Shown here in pieces: positions 1 to 11,063 of a stretch of DNA of 64,000 nt. The DNA comes from Stutzerimonas stutzeri. GTDB taxonomy: Bacteria; Pseudomonadota; Gammaproteobacteria; Pseudomonadales; Pseudomonadaceae. Made by a program: the position numbers and the translations under genes. A model generated the notes under the pieces. The model saw nothing but the letters and a program-made list of their open reading frames with translations. It did no database searches and was not told the DNA's origin. The stretch covers positions 186,001 through 250,000 of the forward strand of contig NZ_JANGEY010000002.1 in the NCBI RefSeq assembly GCF_024451105.1, in the 5' to 3' direction. Each line of letters begins with the position of its first letter. Position 1 is the stretch's first letter.

Positions 1-15
1 TGAGCGCAACCCGTG

Positions 16-21
16 TATAAT
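16..21 (+). promoter_or_regulatory. -10 box for the first two genes
   Basis: A perfect TATAAT hexamer lies 36 bases before the first start codon. The matching -35 would fall left of the window, so only half of the promoter is visible. An AGGAGA ribosome site follows at 45-50. Confidence 0.5.
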
Positions 22-56
22 GGGCGGCCTTTTTCGCTTCAGGCAGGAGAATCCTC

Positions 57-242
57 ATGCAGAGCAAACCCGGTTCGTCCAAGCAGAAGGCAGTACCCGT
101 CCCCTCCGCAGAGGCCCGCCGCGAGCTCGAAGAGCAGATGGCCGCCTTCCTCAAGGCCGGCGGCGAGGTCCAGCAGATCCCCCGCGGCGTCAGCGGCCAG
201 ACCTACGGCAGCTCCCGCCAGATCACCATCGGCAAGAAGTGA
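57..242 (+). CDS. small conserved hypothetical protein (61 aa)
   Basis: A 61-residue, highly charged protein with no signal peptide or membrane segment. The N-terminus is Lys/Ser/Pro rich, the middle (about 18-36) looks like an amphipathic helix with EARRELEEQM, and the tail is Gly/Gln/Ser rich. AGGAGA stands 6 bases before the ATG and a consensus -10 lies upstream, so expression is likely. The stop is 4 bases before the next gene, so the two are probably co-transcribed. I do not recognise a named family. The short basic tail would suit a nucleic-acid- or ribosome-associated partner of the neighbouring RNA-modification enzyme, but that is only inference. Confidence 0.8.
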   Translation: MQSKPGSSKQKAVPVPSAEARRELEEQMAAFLKAGGEVQQIPRGVSGQTYGSSRQITIGKK

Positions 243-246
243 CCCC

Positions 247-957
247 ATGAGCGAACCCGTCCGCCTGTCCAAGCGTCTCGCCGAACTGCTGCCCTGCTCG
301 CGCCGCGAGGCCGAACTGTACATCGAGGGCGGCTGGGTGACGGTCGCCGGCCAGGTGGTCGAGGAGCCGCAGTTCAAGGTGCTGGATCAGTCCATTGCCC
401 TGCTCGAGGGCGCCCGCGCCGAATCCCAGCCGCCGGCCACCCTGCTGCTGCACAAACCCGCCGGAGTGGACGCCGACCAGGCCTTCGAGCTGCTCGGCGC
501 CGCCAGCCGCGCGGCGGACGACGCCTCCGGCGTGCGCCTGCTGCGCCGCCACCTGCAGCGCCTCAGTGTGCCGCTGGGGCTGGAGAGCGAGGCCTCCGGC
601 CTGCTGGTGCTGACCCAGAACTGGGGTGTGATCCGCAAGCTGACCGACGACTTCGCCAAGATCGAGCAGGAATACATCGTCGAGGTTGCCGGCAGCCTCG
701 AGCCCGCGCAGCTCAAGCAGCTGCAGTTCGGCCTGAGCTACCGCGGCCGTCCGCTGGCCCCCTGCAAGGTCAGCTGGCAGAGCGAGACCCGCCTGCGCTT
801 CGCCCTCAAGGCGCCGCAAGCGGGGCAGATCGCCCACGTCTGCCGCGCCGTCGGCCTGCAGGTACTCGGTATCCGCCGCATCCGCATCGGCCGCCTGGCC
901 ATGGCCAGGCTGCAGGCAGGCCAGTGGCGCTACCTGGGCGCCAGCGAGCGCTTCTGA
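247..957 (+). CDS. RluF/RsuA-type pseudouridine synthase with altered catalytic site
   Basis: A 236-residue protein with an N-terminal S4 RNA-binding domain (about 5-50) followed by a pseudouridine synthase fold. The family normally converts a specific rRNA or tRNA uridine to pseudouridine using an invariant Asp in a GRLDxxTxGL loop. Here the loop reads LGLESEASGLL (about 110-120), so Glu113 occupies the Asp position and the preceding Arg is gone. The rest of the fold (LLHKPAG at 67-73, QEYIVEV) is kept and the frame is intact. The start was chosen at the ATG after the upstream stop, where the S4 domain begins; the frame stays open further upstream only by chance. It may be catalytically altered or act as an RNA-binding protein. 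Confidence 0.8.
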   Translation: MSEPVRLSKRLAELLPCSRREAELYIEGGWVTVAGQVVEEPQFKVLDQSIALLEGARAESQPPATLLLHKPAGVDADQAFELLGAASRAADDASGVRLLRRHLQRLSVPLGLESEASGLLVLTQNWGVIRKLTDDFAKIEQEYIVEVAGSLEPAQLKQLQFGLSYRGRPLAPCKVSWQSETRLRFALKAPQAGQIAHVCRAVGLQVLGIRRIRIGRLAMARLQAGQWRYLGASERF

Positions 958-1020
958 CAGTACGCCGAGCAGGGTGCCGCCGTGCGCACCCTGCGCATCG
1001 CATCCGCCCCTCCGCCAGCC

Positions 1021-2172
1021 CTACGGCTGCGCCAGCCCCAGCCGTAGCAGCTTGCCGTCGCGCTCGTCGGTGAGCACGTACACCCAGCCGTCCGGCCCCA
1101 CCCGTACGTCGCGGATGCGCGCGTCCAGCGACTCCAGCAGGCGTTCCTCGCCCACCACCCGGTCGCCCTCCAGACTCAGGCGCAGCAACGCCCGGTGGGC
1201 CAGCGCACCGATGAACAGGCTGTGGCGCCAGGCCGGGAAGCGCTCGGCGTCGTAGAAGGCCATCCCGCTGATCGCCGGCGACTTCGCCCACACGTGGTGC
1301 GGCGGTTCGGTGCCCGGCACCCGTTCGCCCTTGGCCTCGGGGATCGGCAGCAGACTGTAGTTGATGCCGTGGGTAGCCAGCGGCCAGCCGTAGTTGCGGC
1401 CCGGCTGCGGGATGTTGATCTCGTCGCCGCCGCGCGGGCCGTGCTCGTGAATCCACAGCTGCCCGGTCCACGGATTGAGCGCCGCGCCCTGCGGGTTGCG
1501 GTGGCCGTAGGACCAGATCTCCGCGCGCGCATCGCGTCGGCCGACGAAGGGGTTGTCCTCGGGGATCCGCCCGTCCGGATACAGGCGCACCACCTTGCCC
1601 TGCAGTTTTTCGAGGTCCTGGGCGGTGGGGCGCTGGTTGTTCTCGCCGAGAGCGACGAACAGGTAGCCGGCGCGATCGAACACCAGCCGCGACCCGAAGT
1701 GGATGCCGCTGGACAGCTTGGGCTGCTGGCGGAAGATCACTTCGAAGTCCTCCAGCGCGGCGAGCTCCGCGGACAGCCGGCCGCGACCGACCGCGGTGCC
1801 GGCGCGGCCGTCGACGCCGCGCTCGGCGTAGCTCAGGTAGACCAGGCGATCCTCGGCGAAGCGCGGCGACAGGGCGACGTCGAGCAGGCCGCCCTGGCCC
1901 TGGGCGAACACCGCCGGCACGCCGGCCAGCGGCGCCGACAGCTCGCCCGCGGCGTTCACCCGGCGCAGCCGCCCGGGACGCTCGCTGACCAGCATGCCCT
2001 GTCCGTCCGGCAGGAATGCCAGCGCCCAGGGATGTTCGAGGCCGCCGGCCACCTCCTCCAGCCGCAACGGGCCGTGGACGCTGGCAGGCAATGCGGCGGC
2101 CTGCGCCACGCCCAGCAGGCCGCCCAGCAGCAGTGCAGCGAACGGCCTCAGGATGGATGCACGGATGTTCAT
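1021..2172 (-). CDS. PQQ-dependent aldose sugar dehydrogenase, YliI type
   Basis: A 383-residue secreted quinoprotein. It starts with a signal peptide (MNIRASILRPFAALLLGGLL...AQAA, about 1-24), followed by a six-bladed beta-propeller of the soluble glucose/aldose dehydrogenase family. Recognisable elements are HPWALAFLPDG, RDVRVGPDGWVYVLTDE and the PQQ/calcium region IHEHGPRGGDEINIP with GRNYGWP. Such enzymes oxidise aldoses in the periplasm and feed electrons to the respiratory chain. The frame is open for 168 codons upstream, but the signal peptide and a purine-rich GGGAGAGG stretch fix the start here. It is convergent with the pseudouridine synthase gene. Confidence 0.87.
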   Translation of the reverse strand: MNIRASILRPFAALLLGGLLGVAQAAALPASVHGPLRLEEVAGGLEHPWALAFLPDGQGMLVSERPGRLRRVNAAGELSAPLAGVPAVFAQGQGGLLDVALSPRFAEDRLVYLSYAERGVDGRAGTAVGRGRLSAELAALEDFEVIFRQQPKLSSGIHFGSRLVFDRAGYLFVALGENNQRPTAQDLEKLQGKVVRLYPDGRIPEDNPFVGRRDARAEIWSYGHRNPQGAALNPWTGQLWIHEHGPRGGDEINIPQPGRNYGWPLATHGINYSLLPIPEAKGERVPGTEPPHHVWAKSPAISGMAFYDAERFPAWRHSLFIGALAHRALLRLSLEGDRVVGEERLLESLDARIRDVRVGPDGWVYVLTDERDGKLLRLGLAQP

Positions 2173-2222
2173 GGAGCCTCTCCCTGGATGTGTCCGGGCA
2201 AGGATAGACCAGGGCGCGGGCC

Positions 2223-2543
2223 TTAATCGGCCGACGGGGTCTCCTGCCCCATGCAGCGCACCGCGCGCTTCTTGTTGTCGACCAGCACGCCGGTCAGGCC
2301 CTTCTGCTTGACGTCGAACAGCACCAGCACGCCGTCGATGCACTGGGCGACCTGTTCGGCCGGCTTCAGCGACACCCGGTAGTCCTCGCCGGGAATGGTC
2401 TTGAGCATGGTGTAGTCGTTCAGCAGCAGCGCGTCCTCGGGTTTGGCGAAATGCAGGTAGCCGTAATAGCCGAGCACCGCGACGGTGCCGGCGACGCTGC
2501 CGATGGCGGTGAGGATCAGGGGGATGGGGTTGCGCTCGCTCAT
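2223..2543 (-). CDS. single-helix membrane protein (106 aa)
   Basis: A 106-residue protein with one N-terminal membrane segment (about 7-29, PLILTAIGSVAGTVAVLGYYGYL) and a hydrophilic remainder that carries two Cys and ends in a polar tail. The helix is uncleaved by eye, so the C-terminal domain probably sits in the periplasm. It lies between the aldose dehydrogenase and the QEGLA protein on the same strand with short gaps, so co-transcription is possible. I do not recognise the family and assign no function. Confidence 0.75.
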   Translation of the reverse strand: MSERNPIPLILTAIGSVAGTVAVLGYYGYLHFAKPEDALLLNDYTMLKTIPGEDYRVSLKPAEQVAQCIDGVLVLFDVKQKGLTGVLVDNKKRAVRCMGQETPSAD

Positions 2544-2600
2544 GCGGATGATTCCGGAACTGTTCGGGAAGGTGAACGGGAGACGGACCGCACGGCCCGT

Positions 2601-3896
2601 CTAGAGGATGTTGGCGTAGTCGGCCTCGACGCGATCCAGGCTCAGGTGGTTGAGGAAGTTGGAGAAGCACATCCACGCCGACAGGGCGTTGAGGTCGCTG
2701 AACTGCGGCGGCAGGTACTTGGGCGGCACCACCAGCCCCTCGTCGACCAGTTGGCGCAGGGTGCGCATGTCCTCGAGGGTGGCCTTGCCGCAGAACAGCA
2801 GCGGGATCTGCTCCAGCTTGCCCTTGCGCACCGCGAGCTGGATGTAGTTGTAGATCAGGATGAAACCCTTGAGATACGACAGGTCCTTGGTGAACGGCAG
2901 GCCGTCCGGGGTCGAGCCGCGGAACACGCGGATGGCGTTGGAGTAGCTCTCCTCCGCCATGTAGCCCTGGTCGCGGTAGAACTGGAAGATCTGCAGGAAG
3001 TCGGCGCCGTCCTCGGCCATGTGGATGGCGCGGGTGCGGTTGGTCAGCTTGCGCAGACGGGTCGGGTAGGAGGCGAAGGCGATCACCTCCATGAGGATGG
3101 CCAGGCCTTCCTGGGTGATGGTCGAGGACGGCGGCCCCTTGGCCAGGAAGGTGCAGATCGGCTGGTTGAGGCCGTTCAGGGTGGTGCCGACGTGCACCAG
3201 CCCCTCATGCACCGCCAGGGCGCGGATGTCGCGCTGGTTGAACATGGCGTCGGCGCGGATCTTGATGTAGTCGGCGCCGGCCGCGGCGTCGGCGAGGATG
3301 CCGTCGGACTCGAACACCCGCACCACCGCCTCGTCGTCGCCGAACACGCCGTTGAGCTGCCCCTGCAGCAGCTCGACGGCCTGGCTGGCATTGAGGGTCT
3401 TCGGCTCGTCCTTGAGATCGCTGCGACCGGCGATGTTGTCCAGGTAGGTGGAGAACATCACGCCGAGGTCGGCCAGGGTCGGATCGCCGGCATGGAAGGC
3501 GTCGGAGGCCGAGCCGTACAGCTCCTGGGAGATCAGCCCGAAATCCGGCGTGCCGCGCGCCTCGAGCATGCGGATCACCATGCGGTACTCCTTGCACATG
3601 CGCCGCATGATCTGCCCGACCGGGCTGAACTGGCCGAGCTGGCGGGTGATGTCGCGCTCGATCTGCTGGAACTGCTGCTTCTTGTCGTCGGGATCGAAGG
3701 CCAGCGGCCGGCTCTGGTAGTAGCCGCGGTCCACCGCCGGCAGTTTCTGCCCGCGCGCCTTGAGGAAGCCCTCGCGGATGCCGTCGTCCCACTTGATGGC
3801 GTCGAGCACGCGGATCGGCGTCTGCGCCTCGACCAGGCGGTCGGACAGCGCACGGATGGTCTGGCGGTATTCGGCGTTGGCCTTGCTGCGGCTCAT
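2601..3896 (-). CDS. QEGLA-motif (DUF1704) metallopeptidase-like protein
   Basis: A 431-residue cytoplasmic protein with the name-giving TQEGLA motif (Glu263). Thirty-two residues upstream is an HExxxH motif, HEGLVH (His230, Glu231, His235). In the eukaryotic relatives of this family (MATCAP tyrosine carboxypeptidases) HExxxH plus a downstream Glu form the zinc site, so the catalytic set appears complete here. Bacterial members are often annotated as flavohemoglobin expression-modulating, on weak grounds. The ATG at 3896 was preferred to the GTG at 3902 because CAGGAG stands at proper distance from the ATG only. It starts 3 bases after the lipoprotein gene stop, suggesting an operon. Confidence 0.85.
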   Translation of the reverse strand: MSRSKANAEYRQTIRALSDRLVEAQTPIRVLDAIKWDDGIREGFLKARGQKLPAVDRGYYQSRPLAFDPDDKKQQFQQIERDITRQLGQFSPVGQIMRRMCKEYRMVIRMLEARGTPDFGLISQELYGSASDAFHAGDPTLADLGVMFSTYLDNIAGRSDLKDEPKTLNASQAVELLQGQLNGVFGDDEAVVRVFESDGILADAAAGADYIKIRADAMFNQRDIRALAVHEGLVHVGTTLNGLNQPICTFLAKGPPSSTITQEGLAILMEVIAFASYPTRLRKLTNRTRAIHMAEDGADFLQIFQFYRDQGYMAEESYSNAIRVFRGSTPDGLPFTKDLSYLKGFILIYNYIQLAVRKGKLEQIPLLFCGKATLEDMRTLRQLVDEGLVVPPKYLPPQFSDLNALSAWMCFSNFLNHLSLDRVEADYANIL

Positions 3897-3898
3897 CG

Positions 3899-4462
3899 TC
3901 ACTCCTGCTGCAGGCTCACGCGCCGGAAACGGGCGACCTCGACGAACACGTCACTGTTGGCCTGGTCGTCGAGGAAGGCGAGCACCTCGGCCAGCGGACT
4001 CTCGATCAGCACGCCCTCGCCGCCCGCGCTGCCGGTGACCCGCCCGCGCAGCCGCCCCTCCTCGAGGGCCAGACCGACGGTTTCGAGGTCCAGGCTGTAG
4101 AGCGCCAGTGCGTCGTCGCCACTCAGCTCGAAGCCGCCGAAGGCGAAGTGGCCGCCGAGCTCCGCGGGAGCCGAGGCCGACAGGTACCAGCGACGGCCAT
4201 GCCGGGTCACGTTGAACTCGATGTCCCGGGCCTCGGCCGGCGTGTCGCCGCGCGCCTCGCGCCAGACCCTGGCCTGGTAGCCGCCATCGGCACGCCCGGC
4301 GATCTTGACGAAGTACTGGTCGCCCCAGCTGTCCAGGCCGGTCCAGGTGCCGAGCAGTTGCGCAGGCGCGCGCTCGCCGAGCGGAATGGACTCCTTGAAG
4401 GTCGCCAGGCAGCCGCCCAGCAGCAGGAAGGACAGGGCAACCAGCACGCGCACGACTTTCAT
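3899..4462 (-). CDS. putative lipoprotein (187 aa)
   Basis: A signal peptide with the lipobox LLLGGC (Cys18) marks this as a lipoprotein. The mature part is a soluble, beta-rich domain containing LGTWTGLDSWGDQYFVKI, which looks like a small lipid- or ligand-binding barrel, though I cannot name a family. The stop lies directly before the QEGLA gene, so the two are translationally close and probably function together. The residue after the acylated Cys is Leu, not Asp, so outer-membrane sorting is expected. Confidence 0.8.
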   Translation of the reverse strand: MKVVRVLVALSFLLLGGCLATFKESIPLGERAPAQLLGTWTGLDSWGDQYFVKIAGRADGGYQARVWREARGDTPAEARDIEFNVTRHGRRWYLSASAPAELGGHFAFGGFELSGDDALALYSLDLETVGLALEEGRLRGRVTGSAGGEGVLIESPLAEVLAFLDDQANSDVFVEVARFRRVSLQQE

Positions 4463-4531
4463 GGAGCACTCCTTGATTCCACGGATGATCCTGCTGCCGC
4501 GGGACGGGCAGCCCGGGGATCCGGCGACACC

Positions 4532-4573
4532 CCGAAGCGGCCCGGCGGGTTCGCCCCGCGCGGCCGGCTTCGG
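4532..4573. repeat. GC-rich stem-loop downstream of lysS
   Basis: CCGAAGC (4532-4538) pairs with GCTTCGG (4567-4573) around a GC-rich, itself foldable centre. It lies just after the lysS stop on the minus strand but has no T-run, so at most it is a weak terminator or an mRNA-end structure. Confidence 0.4.
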
Positions 4574-4593
4574 CGTGCGCTCATGACAGCATC

Positions 4594-6099
4594 TTAGTGC
4601 TGCGGACGCATGTGCGGGAACAGGATCACGTCACGGATCGACGGCGAATCGGTCAGCAGCATGACCAGGCGGTCGATGCCGATGCCCTCGCCGGCGGTCG
4701 GCGGCATGCCGTACTCGAGGGCGCGCACGAAGTCGGCGTCGAAGTGCATGGCCTCGTCGTCGCCGGCGTCCTTCTCGGCCACCTGGGCGTGGAAGCGCTC
4801 GGCCTGGTCCTCGGCGTCGTTCAGCTCGGAGTAGGCGTTGGCGATCTCGCGGCCGCCGATGAACAGCTCGAAGCGGTCGGTGACGCTCGGGTCCGCATCG
4901 TTGCGCCGCGCCAGCGGCGACACCTCGAACGGATAGCGGGTGATGAAGGTCGGCTGCTCCAGCTTGTGCTCGACGGTTTCCTCGAACAGCATCACCTGCA
5001 GCTTGCCCAGCCCCTCGTGGCCGAGCACCTTGGCGCCGGCGGCCTTGGCCAGGGCGCGGCACTTGTCGACGTCCTGCAGGTCGGCGGCGCTCAGCTCAGG
5101 GTTGTACTTGAGGATCGCGTCGAACACCGACAGGCGGGCGAACGGCTCGCCGAAGTGGAAGACCTTGTCGCCGTAGGGCACGTCGGTGCTGCCGAGCACG
5201 GCCAGCGCCAGCTCGCGGAACAGCTCCTCGGTGAGGTCCATGTTGTCTTCGTAGTCGGCGTAGGCCTGGTAGAACTCCAGCATGGTGAACTCGGGGTTGT
5301 GCCGGGTCGACACGCCCTCGTTGCGGAAGTTGCGGTTGATCTCGAAGACCTTCTCGAAGCCGCCGACCACCAGACGCTTGAGGTACAGCTCCGGGGCGAT
5401 GCGCAGGAACATCGGCATGTCCAGGGCGTTGTGGTGGGTCTCGAAGGGCTTGGCCGCCGCGCCGCCGGGGATGGTCTGCAGCATCGGGGTTTCCACTTCG
5501 AGGAAGCCGCGCCGATTGAGGAACTGGCGGATGTGGGCGATCACCTGGGAGCGCACGCGGAAGGTCTGGCGCACCTCCTCGTTGACGATCAGGTCGACGT
5601 AGCGCTGACGGTAACGGGTCTCGGTGTCGGTCAGGCCGTGGAACTTGTCCGGCAGCGGGCGCAGCGACTTGGTCAGCAGGCGGGTTTCCTGCAGGTCGAC
5701 GTACAGGTCGCCCTTGCCGGAGCGGGCCAGCACGCCGCTGGCGGCGACGATGTCGCCCATGTCCCAGTGCTTGATCGCTTCGAGGGCCTCGGCCGGCAGG
5801 GTCTTGCGGTTGACGTACAGCTGGATGCGCCCGCTGCAGTCCTGGATGACGATGAAGGCACCACGGTTGAGCATGATGCGACCGGCGACGCTGACCTTGA
5901 CCTGCTTGCCTTCCAGCTCTTCCTTGCCGGCCTCGGCGTACTGCTGCTGCAGCTCGCCGCACAGGGCGTCGCGGCGGAAGTCGTTGGGGAACACCACCTT
6001 CTCGCTCTGGCGCAGGGCAGCGAGCTTTTCCTTGCGCAGCGCGATCAGCTTGTTCTCTTCCTCGTGGATGGCGTACTCGTTCAGCGGTTGTTCGCTCAT
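4594..6099 (-). CDS. lysS: lysyl-tRNA synthetase (class II)
   Basis: A 501-residue class II lysyl-tRNA synthetase that charges tRNA-Lys with lysine. The N-terminal anticodon-binding OB fold (about 60-170, with [17 protein letters not shown]) is followed by the catalytic core: motif 1 region [10 protein letters not shown], motif 2 [20 protein letters not shown] and motif 3 [13 protein letters not shown] near the C-terminus. Length equals the usual bacterial enzyme. It lies downstream of prfB on the same strand, the order found in Escherichia coli and Pseudomonas, separated by a 117-base gap that holds a palindromic repeat. Confidence 0.97.
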   Translation of the reverse strand: MSEQPLNEYAIHEEENKLIALRKEKLAALRQSEKVVFPNDFRRDALCGELQQQYAEAGKEELEGKQVKVSVAGRIMLNRGAFIVIQDCSGRIQLYVNRKTLPAEALEAIKHWDMGDIVAASGVLARSGKGDLYVDLQETRLLTKSLRPLPDKFHGLTDTETRYRQRYVDLIVNEEVRQTFRVRSQVIAHIRQFLNRRGFLEVETPMLQTIPGGAAAKPFETHHNALDMPMFLRIAPELYLKRLVVGGFEKVFEINRNFRNEGVSTRHNPEFTMLEFYQAYADYEDNMDLTEELFRELALAVLGSTDVPYGDKVFHFGEPFARLSVFDAILKYNPELSAADLQDVDKCRALAKAAGAKVLGHEGLGKLQVMLFEETVEHKLEQPTFITRYPFEVSPLARRNDADPSVTDRFELFIGGREIANAYSELNDAEDQAERFHAQVAEKDAGDDEAMHFDADFVRALEYGMPPTAGEGIGIDRLVMLLTDSPSIRDVILFPHMRPQH

Positions 6100-6173
6100 G
6101 GTCGTCGGTTTCCGTCACAGATTCGTTGCCGCCCCCGCACGGGAGCGGTCTGAGGGGCACGGCGGCAGGCCTG

Positions 6174-6209
6174 CCCCCTCACCCCGGCCCTCGCCCCGCG
6201 GGGAGAGGG
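6174..6209. repeat. dispersed CCCTC...GAGGG palindromic repeat between prfB and lysS
   Basis: A palindromic block whose core pairs CCCTCGCCCC with GGGGAGAGGG. It resembles the widely dispersed intergenic repeat CCCCTCACCCC...GGGGAGAGGG of proteobacteria. It may stabilise the prfB 3' end. Confidence 0.5.
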
Positions 6210-6216
6210 TTTCAGG

Positions 6217-7312
6217 TCAGAGCCCCTGCTTGAGGCTGGCTTCCAGGTACTCGTCGAGATCGCCGTCCAGCACGCGGTCGCAGTCGCTGCGCTCGACGCC
6301 GGTGCGCAGATCCTTGATCCGCGACTGGTCGAGCACGTAGGAGCGGATCTGGTGGCCCCAGCCGATGTCCGACTTGGTCTCCTCCAGGGCCTGGGAGGCC
6401 TCGCGGCGCTTCTGCATCTCCAGCTCGAACAGCTTGGCGCGCAGCATCTTGAAGGCGCGATCCTTGTTGGCGTGCTGGGAGCGCTCGTTCTGGCAGCTCA
6501 CCACGGTGTTGGTCGGCAGGTGGGTGATGCGCACCGCCGAGTCGGTGGTGTTGACGTGCTGGCCACCGGCTCCCGAGGAGCGGTAGGTGTCGATGCGCAG
6601 GTCGGCCGGGTTGATCTCGATCTCGATGTTGTCGTCGATTTCCGGCGAGGCGAACACCGCGGAGAACGAGGTGTGCCGGCGGTTGCCGGAGTCGAACGGA
6701 CTCTTGCGCACCAGGCGGTGCACGCCGATCTCGGTGCGCAACCAGCCGAAGGCGTACTCGCCGCGCACGTGCACGGTGGCGCTCTTGATGCCGGCGACCT
6801 CGCCCTCGGAGAGCTCGACGATCTCGGCGTCGAAGCCGTGCTTGTCGGCCCAGCGCAGGTACATGCGCAGCAGGATGTTCGCCCAGTCCTGGGCCTCGGT
6901 GCCGCCGGAGCCGGCCTGGATGTCCAGGTAGCAGTTGCTGGCGTCCATCTCGCCGCTGAACATGCGCCGGAACTCGAGCTTCTCGAGGCTTTCGCGCAGG
7001 CGCGCCACTTCGGACTCGACATCCGCCACGGCACCCTCGTCGTTCTCTTCGACGGCCATGTCCAGCAGGTCGCCGCAGTCGGCCAGCCCGCCGGTCAGAT
7101 CGTCCAGGGTCTCGACGATCTGCGCCAGCATGGCGCGCTCGCGACCGAGGTTCTGCGCGTACTCCGGATTGTTCCAGACGTTGGGGTCTTCCAGTTCGCG
7201 GTTCACTTCGACCAGACGATCAGCCTTCAGATCGTAGTCAAAGATACCCCCTGATGGCCTGGGTGCGTTCGGTCAGGTCCTTGATGGCATTGAGGATCGG
7301 ATTGATTTCCAT
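6217..7312 (-). CDS. prfB: peptide chain release factor 2 with programmed +1 frameshift
   Basis: Release factor 2 (about 364 residues) terminates translation at UGA and UAA. The first 24 codons (7312-7241) end at an in-frame UGA (7240-7238). The site reads AGGGGGTATCTTTGAC: an internal Shine-Dalgarno, then CUU-UGA, where the ribosome slips +1 and continues as GAC in the long frame that ends at 6217. The product has the peptidyl-hydrolysis GGQ motif ([18 protein letters not shown]) and the codon-recognition SPF tripeptide ([11 protein letters not shown]). When RF2 is scarce the UGA is read slowly and shifting rises, giving autoregulation. It is not a broken gene. Confidence 0.97.
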
Positions 7313-7353
7313 GGCTGGCGTCACTCGCGAACAGAACTGGAGAAAAGCGCAGA

Positions 7354-7382
7354 AGTATACGCCAGTCAGCAGGCGCTGGCAG
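7354..7382 (-). promoter_or_regulatory. probable prfB promoter
   Basis: On the minus strand CTGCCA (7382-7377), a 17-base spacer and TATACT (7359-7354) precede the prfB start by about 40 bases. The -10 is one base off consensus; the -35 matches four of six. Confidence 0.5.
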
Positions 7383-7448
7383 CAGGTTGGGGCGGCGGGA
7401 AAACGACCGCAGGTCTTTTCCACCTGCGACGCAAACGCACGGAGCCTG

Positions 7449-10841
<3,393 letters not shown>

Positions 10842-11063
10842 GAAAGACACAATCCCCTAATCAGAATCCGGGCAAATCAATTGCTCTACTGCCACTCCAG
10901 TCGGTGGATACCGTTTTATATACCGGAGCAGCTTGTAATAGCCCATAAATTAACATGCCGACACAAACTATACACCGTTCGTATTGTCGGCCTCCGGACA
11001 ATCGCGCCGCCGCCGCATTTCCCGCCACCGCCAGCCGCAGAGCGGGCCGCCGCGCCTTTGTCC
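10842..11063. other. smc-zipA intergenic gap, probable zipA promoter region
   Basis: About 220 bases without a gene. The zipA-proximal half is AT-rich with TATATAAA-like runs on the minus strand, suitable for a promoter, but I cannot fix a convincing -35/-10 pair. Confidence 0.35.

Noticed and set aside
6217-7312. prfB as a frameshifted pseudogene
   Set aside because: The interruption is exactly the programmed +1 site known for RF2, and the rest of the protein is intact.
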